Assembly (NCBI RefSeq): GCF_003443675.1
Contig: NZ_CP031963.1
Coordinates: 3,309,501 to 3,373,500, forward strand
Direction of reading: 5' to 3'
Source of the DNA: Aquimarina sp. BL5
Lineage (GTDB): Bacteria > Bacteroidota > Bacteroidia > Flavobacteriales > Flavobacteriaceae
DNA length: 64,000 nt
A program made the position numbers and the translations under genes. Below the pieces are notes generated by a model. That model made no database searches. It worked only from the letters and a program-made list of their open reading frames with translations, and was not told the DNA's origin. Of the stretch, positions 40,601-47,400 are shown one piece after another. The first letter of the stretch is position 1, and every line of letters starts with the position of its first letter.

Positions 40601-40944
40601 TCTAAAGAACCTGAAATACGAAAAATAATAGGTATGTGATAGTGTAAACTACCTGATAACTCGTCTATAAACCATAATCGCTCCTGAGCATAAGATAAAG
40701 GAATACCACATAAATCATCTCCAGTATAAACAGAAATGGTTTTTCTATTATTTTGTGAGTTTTTCTTAAGAAAAGAAATAATCCCGGATTTATTCTCCTT
40801 TAGTTCTCTTAACAAGTCCTTGTCGATAACTTTTCCTTCTTCTACTTTAATATTTAACTCTTCTCCCTTTAGAAAAACAAATACTCCATCTTTTTTTGCC
40901 TGATGGATTAAATTCAATATATCTAGTTTAGTTTCGTTAATCAT
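28627..40944 (-). CDS. NRPS4: three modules, C-A-PCP-E, C-A-PCP, C-A-PCP-reductase
   Basis: 4105 residues. Order with approximate residues: TubC-type docking domain 1-60; C 69-520 (LCL type, HHIASDGWS); A 532-1031; PCP 1040-1115 (LGGDS); E 1130-1550 (HHMVVDGVSW); C 1595-2038 (DCL type, SPLQEGMLFH, HHILLDGWS); A 2049-2541; PCP 2548-2620 (QGGHS); C 2638-3075 (HHISSDGWS); A 3088-3582; PCP 3592-3662 (RGGNS); a Lys/Glu-rich linker; thioester reductase 3725-4105 with GATGYLG and YTKSK. Selectivity residues aligned by eye to GrsA are DVYQFAIVYK (no match known to me, epimerised), DGYFLGVVYK (Ile/Val-like) and DASTLAGIGK (aromatic-like, weak). The reductase would free the chain as an aldehyde or alcohol. 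The first C domain is identical to that of NRPS3. Confidence 0.93.
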   Translation of the reverse strand: MINETKLDILNLIHQAKKDGVFVFLKGEELNIKVEEGKVIDKDLLRELKENKSGIISFLKKNSQNNRKTISVYTGDDLCGIPLSYAQERLWFIDELSGSLHYHIPIIFRISGSLDIDILEKSFQSLIDRHQALRTVISEEDGVAYQELKPSSDFRCMDLGKIDESLLTNNTSSFIARPFDLSGDYMLRVGVYDLGLDQYALVLVLHHIASDGWSIPILFNELQYFYNNLLAGASFDLPDLPIQYSDYSIWQRSDSQVDLLSSQLSFWKDRLSGVPVLELPTDYVRPSIQSTRGSSYSFSIDSNLSRCIRDLVQSEDCSLFMFLLSSYTILLHRYTGQEDICVGTPVANRGYQEIEGLIGFFVNTLALRTQLDCDQDFTSFLQAVKLDTLLAYDHQEVPFEKIVSEIGLERDQSRSALFQTMLVLQNNDRISDIRFGSSQVDIEAYDYAVAKEDLTLYAADSGDELGFSFEYCTDLFDESTIIRMAAHFQNLLEAIVSAPKDKISSYEILSDKEKNQILKEFNQYEAIYPDQTILDVFERQLRYYGEKEAIINESKSTSYSEVDLKSNQFAKILIGKGVEKGDMIPVCMDRSSDLIISILAILKVGAVYVPVDPKNPLDRVKFILQDIDAAIIISTTKWKDLCQNLDNINTLYFDELHDSVNKHINFSKQEIIPDQVAYVIYTSGTTGNPKGVQITHRSLHTLLNTMSVNYPLDNNDRLLFKTVISFDVSIYEIFGWILRGATLVMYPTKYDKDVQKLIDYTKNYNIRQLQMVPSLFSAFLDTLSSIDDPVEFPSLKYIFLAGEALPPLLIEKYKSLGLSTQLVNIYGPTENTVYTSHYTIDNSKNYLTNSIPIGKPLHNVKLYIVDSSIVPVPIGVQGELCIGGSQLAEGYHNRKELSEEKFVKNPFEERIDSLLYRTGDTVKWLPDGNIEFVGRKDAQVKIRGYRIELGEIEVQLERLPKVKQAIVSVKEDSLNTKRLIGYIKSDEVLDTSLLINELKEYLPEYMIPRLYIQIEEFPLTSSGKVDRKQLPDLNFDSLAREKYIAPQSNEEKDFAEIWQNLLNIDQVGVNDNFFTLGGDSIIAIQFINRARKKGYSLKVRDVFAYQVIRDLAICVKNNSTTQKNQEPLQGNIDLLPIQSSFFEKDLNNKNHYNQSVLVTVPKKYTGALIEKAIQILFKQHDCLRLQYKKQEGKYIGTFTETIPVLYTEYVDVKQNQQEHIQVICTSYQSSLSLVQDLAKFVWIQTPENQEGNRLFITIHHMVVDGVSWRLILEDLSNYILDLYNDQSELNYFKTTSYRDWQKQLSEYAQSNFIQSERPFWKSVLTHKNTLPVDKDYKGITTFSETKTYAIKLDKNRTSTLLKECHQAIGTEINDLLLSALIISLCDWTERSHIRIGLEGHGREELFDNMDTSHTVGWFTTLFPVSLAKNPKGILETIIDVKETLRSIPNKGIGYGVLRYLHQDKEIRDELSENIEEIIFNYLGQFQTNVDNDIFSFAKESKGEDISLENKNSTKLGINGSVINETLQLVWSYDANRFEDNTIIKLAETFKQNLCEIIELCSRIEAPIKTPHDYGLSGKIDMIGLNDFIQNQESNLSIEDIYELSPLQEGMLFHSLYKANANAYVVQMSLDLIGSLDLKRFEESWRILSDKHSALRTAFFHNVFEVPVQCVYEQVKVPVTILDYTHLEKPEQEKAVVSFIEEDAKKPFDLQNPPLIRLTLVHLEDQRTKMIFTNHHILLDGWSLPVILGEMLSIYTGLNKGDIKNRNYKDGYKDYIKYLNNKSKYDLVHYWKEYLKEVEAPSLLPFVDTSITNKIFGNTTVTLAKDSVFVDSLESFAKSNRITVNTILQGVWAYLLSRYTDNNMVVFGTVISGRPSSIENIESRVGLYINTIPLCTRIENDQSCIDWLQSIQQTYAVSREEYGYHSLADIQSEKGFTGSLFDSILVFENYPIDNVTSIQSDLVIENILADEQTNYALSISSHLSPNNLEVGFKYNSKILSDATVSQIKSHFDQVLQQILEVQTLQDVNYLSNSEAKLLSSFNQTRTTYPSTRTVIDILNEQVHQNPDGIALTHNEEQISYKDLWIRSGALASRLQSDNDVIGNNVGILAKRGIDMIVGILGVLRSGGVYVPLHNAYPTQRLNYILEDAGIEKILYTDISLIIEKDLKDFDFIPIDEIKIDEFELFNVNLVQDSLAYIMYTSGSTGVPKGVKVTHKNIMKLVYDGGCISIESGDRVLQWSNFAFDGSIYEIFSCLLRGGTLHLIEDKDASSAIRISEVLVTQNIDVCFLTTALFNALVDYNVSSLSGVRRLLFGGELVSVDHVNRALDVMGPNRLVHVYGPTETVVYATSQLIDSLSENCVPIGSPLSNTQIYIVNNSFQLCGIGVTGEICIGGDGVSAGYLNKEKLAKERFIDNPFGEGVLYCTGDLGRWLRDGSIDFIGRKDNQVKIRGYRIELGDVESGLQSLEMVDQSLVLADSDPSGGKRLISYVVCSDKFDKLLLESELEGLLPKYMIPSFIIQLESFPLTPNGKIDRKALPKPGNQEIESVLSIEYTAAESQLIVIWEDVLKIDSIGIEDNFFEQGGHSILAIRLISQLRETLKIDLGVETVFQYPVLKEMAKYIENKQAIQLPKIHKQDRKENIPLSFSQERLWFIDQLAGTVAYHSPIVLKVEGILDDEVLLTSIKKVLNRHEALRTIFVEKEGVAYQELLDENYYNITIHHKIEDNTEFLNDKIKTIITKPFDLAVDFKLRTDIIPVENNVFILTFVFHHISSDGWSVPIFIKELEYYYQEGIENENNNLSKLPIQYLDYSIWQRQHLSGSTLNNKLHYWIEQLNGATPYILSTDYLRPPIQQTEGASYHFEIPLDITISLKQYFTKNNATLFMGLLGVFKVLLYRYSGQQDISIGTPVANRSQREIANLIGYFANTVVIRSILDGKMSFSEYLEIVKKTTTEALEYQDVPFEKIVSELVVERDRSRNPLFQIMFIMQNNEQIEEINLGSSKISPLPIENTNSTFDLTCSITENQGGLFVMFEYCTALFAQETIHKIAEHYKILIDEILTNPDESLDKFQMVTPSEKHKILHEFNNRKKEYPKETVIDLFKKQTLYTPNLVALYFGNKELTYKELDTRSDQFANMLWESGAIENELIPICTERSLDMITAILGILKIGAAYVPIDPQYPIERIHYILEDIQAKRIITHSELADTFTKLPLSYYHYIDTDDVEEKLTYTNPISKEVNITSDQLAYIIYTSGTTGKPKGVMIEHFGVTNLVCNQIELMSITKEDTILQFASFAFDAFVSELFTAINTGASLVMVSKEDIYSKTKLINILLEKKITIATLPPSYQTELSDDLGSLKIILSAGEALNKEVAKKLNKKGVQVVNGYGPTENTIGIAMSTNPITLEDKITIGKPLYNVEVYILNESDQLCAIGVLGELCVSGTQVARGYLNQDKLTEEKFITNPFDPDNKSKLYRTGDLARWMPDGRIEFIGRKDTQVKIRGYRVELSEIELELEELDLIKQAVVLIKEKGNIKTLVAYISISNDIELSIIKNSLKKKLPDYMIPQLFVEMESFPLTINGKINRKALPEPNIATFNTNNFIAPRNNIEQQVASIWAEVLQTEKIGIRDNFFERGGNSILAIKLVAKLQEYFEVDINDIFQYQTIQELVENISYEKNYLKNKLESYITKLKVQELAEQVASKEIKKQKKENETKIKKQKKAYLSQIKGLRKINYKERLDYENVLLFGATGYLGIHVLYELLYTRKEIVTVIVRAENQQKAFEKLHTKFQFYFEEDITSFKNRIQVYKGDISQDMFGLDESTYQDLAEVSDTIINCAANVKHYGELEEFMNVNTHPINRIIDFSTFKKQKTIHHVSTLSIAGYVDGDIEDEGLNVIFTERETDTNQHHLNNYTKSKFEADRIFDVARKDGIQVNIYRVGNLSYHSKTGKFQENIENNAFYNQIRANLFLEAVIDSDINFEISCIDKVAEGIIKLFDKKALQNRNFHLKNEYLLPNKNFVKALNRNNFKVEALDAREFLENVFIKYDQYTELINRFLLHLNIFDAEQEQRALHVVCSEETEYILNKVGFKWNQVKDKEIKLMLDYGRSVNFWVSQD
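28630..29770 (-). other. Terminal thioester reductase (TD) domain of NRPS4
   Basis: This segment encodes an extended short-chain dehydrogenase: NAD(P)-binding GATGYLGIHVLYELL and the catalytic YxxxK in NYTKSKFEAD, with a Ser/Thr in HHVSTLSIAG. In NRPSs such a domain reduces the last thioester with NAD(P)H to an aldehyde, sometimes further to an alcohol, in place of a thioesterase. No thioesterase domain is present in the window. Confidence 0.9.
39386..40742 (-). repeat. 1,357-bp direct repeat, copy A (C domain of NRPS4)
   Basis: It encodes residues ~69-520 of NRPS4 and matches 42767-44123 at a constant offset of 3,381 bp. The translations are identical and the base sequence agrees at every place compared. 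The edges fall just after the docking domain and just before the A domain. Confidence 0.95.
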
Positions 40945-40980
40945 ACCTTATTGTTATATACCTTTCTTCAATAGTTTTAC

Positions 40981-43900
40981 TTAAAGGCTAAAAACCTCAA
41001 ATGTTTTTGTAATCGTTTCTTTTTCTTCCTGCGGCAACAGTAATTCTATATATTTAGAAAGATTTCCTATAGTGCTATATTCAAATATTGCCTGCACTTT
41101 AATGTCCAAATCATACAAGGATGATAATTGAGAGGCTAGTCTAACAGCCATTAATGAGTGCCCTCCCAGCTCAAAGAAATTATCTTCGATTCCTATTTTC
41201 TTTCTGTCTAACAGTTTTTCAAGAACACTTACTAATTCTATTTCAATTGGAGTAGCTGGAGCAACATAAGATTGCCCTTTCAAAAGTTTTATATCCGGTT
41301 TGGGTAACCTATTCTTATCAATTTTACCATTAGGAGTAATCGGAAACTCTTCCAGATAAATAAAACTTAAAGGGATCATGTATTCAGGCAACAAGGATTT
41401 CAATTGAGTTTTTATTGTATGATCATCAAACTTTTTACCTGTATAATATCCTACTAGATATGGGTTGTTATTGTTTTTTTGAGTTACAACACTGGTATCT
41501 GAAACCCCTTTTATACGACTTAAGTGACTTTCTATTTCACCAAGTTCTATTCTGTAGCCTCTTATTTTTATTTGATCATCTGCTCGTCCTATAAATTCAA
41601 TATTCCCATCTTCAAGCCATCTAACCATATCTCCTGTTCGATATAGTTTTTGATCCTTACTAAAAGGGTTAATGATAAATTTCTCTGAGGTCAATTTTTC
41701 ATCATTAAAATAGCCACGAGCTAGGCTATCTCCTCCTATGTATAATTCACCAATTGCTTTTAAAGGACATATTCTCATTAGATCATCCATAATGTACAAA
41801 GTCGTATTAGATATAGGCTTTCCTATAGATATACTATCTGTGCTTCCATTTTTAACTGGATAAAAAGTGGCAACTACGGTATTCTCTGTTGGTCCATAAT
41901 TATTGTATAATTCGATACTTTCATTATCTACAATTTTGGTAAGTGCCTCACCACCAACCAATACTTTTAACATATGGTCTGTTTTATACTCAGAAGCAAA
42001 ATCTGTATATAATGAGGTGGGTAAATAGGTGTGTGTAATTTTATGGGTTTGTATAAAATCCGCTAAATCTCTAATATTTAAGCGAACAAGTTCTGGTATT
42101 GGAAAAACACAACTTCCGGAAGCTAAGTATGGGAAAAGTTCCCAAACAGAAGCATCAAAACCAACTCCCGAAAATAATGTTGCATGACTGTACTCATCTA
42201 CTTCATATTCTTTAATATGCCATTGACATAAATTCATCAATGATCTATGTTCGATCATTACTCCTTTAGGTTCACCGGTTGTTCCTGATGTATAGATCAC
42301 ATAAGCTAACTGGTCTTTTTTTATAATCGGAAGCGTTAGCTGATCAAAAGAATTTGATTTTCTAAGGATATTTTCTAAGCTAATAATCGATATCTCTGAT
42401 TCTTTTACTAAATCATGATTAGAAAGAATATATTTTGCTTTTGTGTTTTGAATTATAAATTTAATTCGATCCTTAGGATAAGCTGGATCTATCGGCACAT
42501 AAGCTCCTCCAGATTTTAAAATTCCTAAAATACCTGTTACAAGTTGCCAAGAACGATTTATACAAATTGGAATAAGTTCTTCTTTTGTGATTCCGGTTCC
42601 AATTAAATACTTTGCGATCCGGGTTGATTTTTCATCTAACTCTTGATATGTCATTTTAATATTTCCCTCTTGAATAGCTATCCCTTGGGGATTGATATTT
42701 GCCTGGTTTATAAAAAAATCTAATACCGTACTATTTTTTAGAAATGGAAATCGGGTTGTGTTAAACTCTTTAAGGATTTGGTTTTTTTCTTTATCAGAAA
42801 GAATCTCATAACTACTGATCTTATCCTTAGGAGCTGATACTATTGCTTCTAACAAGTTCTGAAAATGTGCCGCCATACGTATGATCGTAGACTCATCGAA
42901 TAAATCAGTACAATACTCAAACGAAAAACCAAGCTCATCTCCAGAATCAGCAGCATACAATGTCAAGTCCTCCTTTGCCACAGCATAATCATAAGCCTCA
43001 ATATCAACCTGAGATGAACCAAAACGAATATCCGATATACGATCATTATTCTGTAACACTAGCATGGTCTGAAATAAAGCTGACCTGCTCTGATCACGCT
43101 CCAATCCTATTTCACTTACTATTTTCTCAAAAGGAACCTCCTGATGATCATAAGCCAATAGTGTATCTAGTTTTACAGCCTGTAAAAACGAAGTGAAATC
43201 CTGATCACAATCCAACTGGGTACGAAGAGCCAATGTGTTTACAAAAAAACCTATCAAACCCTCTATCTCTTGATAACCCCTATTCGCAACAGGCGTACCT
43301 ACACAAATATCTTCCTGACCCGTATAACGATGCAATAGTATCGTATAACTCGACAGTAAAAACATAAATAAACTACAATCCTCTGATTGAACCAGATCCC
43401 GAATACATCTACTTAAGTTACTATCTATACTAAAAGAATAACTCGAACCACGAGTACTCTGAATTGAAGGACGAACATAATCTGTGGGAAGCTCTAATAC
43501 TGGAACACCTGACAAACGATCTTTCCAAAAAGACAATTGAGAAGATAACAAATCAACCTGAGAATCTGAACGTTGCCAAATACTATAATCCGAATACTGA
43601 ATCGGTAAATCTGGTAAATCAAAGGATGCTCCTGCTAATAAATTATTATAAAAATACTGAAGCTCATTAAACAAAATAGGAATCGACCAACCGTCTGAAG
43701 CAATATGATGTAATACTAATACAAGAGCATATTGATCCAAACCTAAATCATAAACACCGACACGAAGCATATAATCTCCACTCAAATCAAACGGTCTTGC
43801 TATAAATGAACTAGTATTATTAGTAAGCAAACTCTCATCGATCTTTCCTAAATCCATACATCTAAAATCTGATGAAGGTTTTAACTCCTGATATGCAACT

Positions 43901-44325
43901 CCATCTTCTTCACTAATAACAGTACGAAGTGCCTGATGACGATCAATCAAAGACTGAAAAGACTTCTCTAAAATATCAATGTCTAAAGAACCTGAAATAC
44001 GAAAAATAATAGGTATGTGATAGTGTAAACTACCTGATAACTCGTCTATAAACCATAATCGCTCCTGAGCATAAGATAAAGGAATACCACATAAATCATC
44101 TCCAGTATAAACAGAAATGGTTTGTGCAGACCTGACTCCCTTAAAATCATTCTCAAAAAAGTGAATAATTGCTTCTTTATTTTCTCTTATAATCTCCGAA
44201 AGGTGATCTGATAATTTAACACCTTTATTTTTCTTCATTCCTAATCGTCCATCTTCAACAAATAATTGAATACCTTCTTTTTTTGACGATCGAATAATGT
44301 CAAGAACATTGTTTGTACCTGTCAT
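40981..44325 (-). CDS. NRPS3: single module C-A-PCP, leucine-like code
   Basis: 1114 residues. A TubC-type docking domain (1-60; LDIIRSSKKEGIQLFVEDG) is followed by C 68-520 (HHIASDGWS, identical to the first C domain of NRPS4), A ~535-1020 and PCP ~1030-1100 (FFELGGHSLMAVRL). There is no E or release domain, so the chain must pass on to NRPS4. Selectivity residues read by eye as DAWYLGNVVK. This differs at one position from the leucine code DAWFLGNVVK known from surfactin-type synthetases, so leucine is the best guess. It lies 36 nt before NRPS4 and 110 nt after NRPS2. Confidence 0.93.
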   Translation of the reverse strand: MTGTNNVLDIIRSSKKEGIQLFVEDGRLGMKKNKGVKLSDHLSEIIRENKEAIIHFFENDFKGVRSAQTISVYTGDDLCGIPLSYAQERLWFIDELSGSLHYHIPIIFRISGSLDIDILEKSFQSLIDRHQALRTVISEEDGVAYQELKPSSDFRCMDLGKIDESLLTNNTSSFIARPFDLSGDYMLRVGVYDLGLDQYALVLVLHHIASDGWSIPILFNELQYFYNNLLAGASFDLPDLPIQYSDYSIWQRSDSQVDLLSSQLSFWKDRLSGVPVLELPTDYVRPSIQSTRGSSYSFSIDSNLSRCIRDLVQSEDCSLFMFLLSSYTILLHRYTGQEDICVGTPVANRGYQEIEGLIGFFVNTLALRTQLDCDQDFTSFLQAVKLDTLLAYDHQEVPFEKIVSEIGLERDQSRSALFQTMLVLQNNDRISDIRFGSSQVDIEAYDYAVAKEDLTLYAADSGDELGFSFEYCTDLFDESTIIRMAAHFQNLLEAIVSAPKDKISSYEILSDKEKNQILKEFNTTRFPFLKNSTVLDFFINQANINPQGIAIQEGNIKMTYQELDEKSTRIAKYLIGTGITKEELIPICINRSWQLVTGILGILKSGGAYVPIDPAYPKDRIKFIIQNTKAKYILSNHDLVKESEISIISLENILRKSNSFDQLTLPIIKKDQLAYVIYTSGTTGEPKGVMIEHRSLMNLCQWHIKEYEVDEYSHATLFSGVGFDASVWELFPYLASGSCVFPIPELVRLNIRDLADFIQTHKITHTYLPTSLYTDFASEYKTDHMLKVLVGGEALTKIVDNESIELYNNYGPTENTVVATFYPVKNGSTDSISIGKPISNTTLYIMDDLMRICPLKAIGELYIGGDSLARGYFNDEKLTSEKFIINPFSKDQKLYRTGDMVRWLEDGNIEFIGRADDQIKIRGYRIELGEIESHLSRIKGVSDTSVVTQKNNNNPYLVGYYTGKKFDDHTIKTQLKSLLPEYMIPLSFIYLEEFPITPNGKIDKNRLPKPDIKLLKGQSYVAPATPIEIELVSVLEKLLDRKKIGIEDNFFELGGHSLMAVRLASQLSSLYDLDIKVQAIFEYSTIGNLSKYIELLLPQEEKETITKTFEVFSL
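42767..44123 (-). repeat. 1,357-bp direct repeat, copy B (C domain of NRPS3)
   Basis: Partner of 39386-40742. The copies diverge immediately outside: at the A-domain side after TCTTTAAGG and at the docking side after GAAATGGTTT. Perfect identity between two functional C domains implies recent duplication or gene conversion. Confidence 0.95.
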
Positions 44326-44435
44326 ACTATATATATTGCTTTGTGTAGTCTTTGAATCTTATGCTTTTACGAAATTAAAAGTTGATTCATTTGATTTATA
44401 GGATCTCTAATATCGTTTTATCGCAATAATTACTT

Positions 44436-47400
44436 TTAGAAAAAAGTAGTTTCTAGTTCTTCATTTTCTTTTTTATCCTCTTTGTATTCAAGAATATCCA
44501 GAAATTTGGCCAATTCCTGTATCGTTGGATAATTGAAAATAGTTTTAATTGGGATTTCTATACCATATTCATTTTTAAGACTTGAAATCAACCTTGTGGC
44601 TAGTAAAGAATGTCCTCCTATACCAAAGAAATTATCATGAATCCCTATACTATCCCGTCCTAATAGTGTTTTCCAAATACTTTCTAAAGCAATCTCATTT
44701 TCAGTAGATGGAGCAACATATTCTTCTTGTATAAAGTCCATTTCTCTTGGTTCTGGAAGTCCTAACCTATTAATTTTCCCATTTGAGGTTAATGGGAATT
44801 TATCTAGAATTACAAAAGCAGCAGGTATCATATACCCTGGTAATGTTTCTTTCAAGGATGCCTTCAATTGTGTTCTTTCTGTAGGTTCTTCTAAGGTTAC
44901 ATAAGCAATCAGTTTTTTGTTGTTTTCCAGCTCTTCTTTCACCTCAACTACTGCTTTGATTACCTGAGGTAGTTGTTCTAGTTGATTTTCAATTTCTTGA
45001 AGTTCTATTCTATATCCTCTTATTTTTACCTGATGATCTGCTCGCCCTATAAATTCTATATTTCCATCTTCAAGCCATTTTGCCAAATCACCTGTTCTGA
45101 AAAGTTTATGACCTTTAGCAAATGGGTTTTCAATAAAACGTTCATTAGTTTGGGTTGGAAGGTTAATATACTCAGAAGCCACTCCTTCTCCAGAAACATA
45201 AATTTCGCCAGTCACGCCAATTGGTGTAATATGTAGATTTCTATCTAAAATATAAATCTTAACATTACTGATTGGTTTTCCTATTGGTATTGTATTTTGT
45301 TCCTCTTTTCTTGTTACTACATCATCATAAAGAACTTCATCTGTATCTACTTGAAGTAACTGAGATGCTATCTTCTTTTGATCTTCTAATGTTAATAATA
45401 GTTCTCTTTCTGTCGTATAAGGATTCATAAATACAGTTCTAAAAACAGTAACCCAATCCCCAGTAGGGGTCGTTTTTAGATTTGTATATGAAACAAACGA
45501 ACTTCCCTGAGCAAACTGTTCCTTTTGAATGTTTTGATTTATTTCATTTACCATTATCAGTTCATCAGAAGTCACTATAGACTTCCCTCTTAATGGCTTA
45601 GGAATATATCGATACAACACAATATTAAGATCCGGCACTGTCCATAACTCAAAAGATGGGTCTTCATTTATTAATTTTGCAAACCTTTGAGCATTATCGT
45701 AATTGCGTCGTATTACTTCTGCAAAACCATCTTTTCCATAAATGTTTAGTGCGGCGTGAAGTATAAAACTCATAAATCCACGGGATCCTTCTATGGTAAA
45801 CTTTCCTAAATCATAACTTCCTTTTCTAGCCTGATACTGTGTATTGTTTTCTGAAAAAGTTGCAAACTTAGGGTCTTTAAACAACACCAGACTCGCTCCA
45901 ATCGGAAGATATAATTGTTTATGCGCGCAAATGGTAACTGTATCGGCTAACTGTATTCCGTTGAGTTTTATACTCAATTGATCATCCATTAATGCTGGAC
46001 CACCAAATGCGGCATCTACATGAAAATGAATATTGTGTTTTAAAGCAACGTCTCCTAATGTTTCTAGTGGTTCTATTGTGCCAGCCTCTGTGGTTCCTGC
46101 TACGCCAATAATTGACAAAATATATGCTCCCTGATTTTGTAGGTTTTCTATCTCTGTATTCAACATTTCTCTTAGCTCAAATGCTGATTTATTTGAATAA
46201 TCAAATTCAATAAAAGATTCTTTTCCTAATCCTAAAAGTTTTAATGATTTGTGTATAGAATAATGACACCAAGATGATCCCAAAATAACCACACGATTAT
46301 ATTCATAATAATCTAAAGCTTTGACCAACCCTTCTTCTATAATTCCTTTAAAATCATTCTTAGGTCTAAAGGCATAATTCAAAGCATAACTCAAGGCAGT
46401 AATATTAGAGATCGTTCCTCCATTACTACAGATTCCTAAACTGTTATCAGGATCCTGAACATAAGTTTCATAAAAATTAGTATCTCTTTTATAAACAAGA
46501 TTATGAAACTTACCAATAACTTGTCTTTCTATTAAAGAAGCTACCATTGACGTTTCAATTTTTACTAGATTTTGATTAAGTACTGTCAATAACGTTCCAA
46601 GTTCTCTAAACAATTTAGGAATAGGCCCTGTCATGTGTCCAATATAAGCTGGGCTGGAAAGATTAGGTAGCTGTCCTGACATCATGGCTTCAATAAATTC
46701 TGTATATCTAGGTAAGGATAATTTTGGTTTTAAAGAAACATCTAAGAATGTACTTTTTTTGATGATTTCAGAAAAAGATCCTGATGTAATTTTCTGTTCA
46801 TTACCATATTGTTTAATCAATTCCTCTATTTTTCCTTCGACTGAATCTTCAAATAAGCTAAATCTAATTTCTTTATGTGTATTAAATCTATCATATGTAT
46901 CAAAATAGGTAGCGTCTGCTGTTACTTCCGAAGATCCATATATATTAAGTAAGTGCGCTTCTTTATTTTGTACAGTTGCATAAAATTGTTCTACAAGACT
47001 CTTTTTTAATGTTTCTCCACTACAAATCCAAAAACACAAGGTTTTCAATTTTTCCTTACAAAGTTCTGGGAATTCTAACAAGGCTTTCAATAATGAAGGA
47101 ACCAATACTATTCGCGAAACTTTTTCTTTGTTAAGGCTTTCAATAAATTTTGGGATATCTAATACCTGTTCCTTATTATAAAATACTAGAGGAACACCAT
47201 TAACAATTGGTCCAAATAACTCCCAGATATGATCTACAAAACTTATTGATGTTTTGGCGCAACATATTTCTTGAGATTTAAAACTATAGTTATTCAACAT
47301 CCAGTTTATCCGGTTCCAAACGTTTGATGCTTTAATCAATACTCCTTTAGGCTTGCCAGTAGATCCAGAAGTATATATAATGAAATCACTATCCTTAGTT

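Noticed and set aside
39579..43670. Identical plus-strand open frames inside the NRPS3 and NRPS4 C domains (78 and 68 residues, each present twice)
   Set aside because: They are antisense shadows of the duplicated C domain; their identity only reflects the 1,357-bp repeat.
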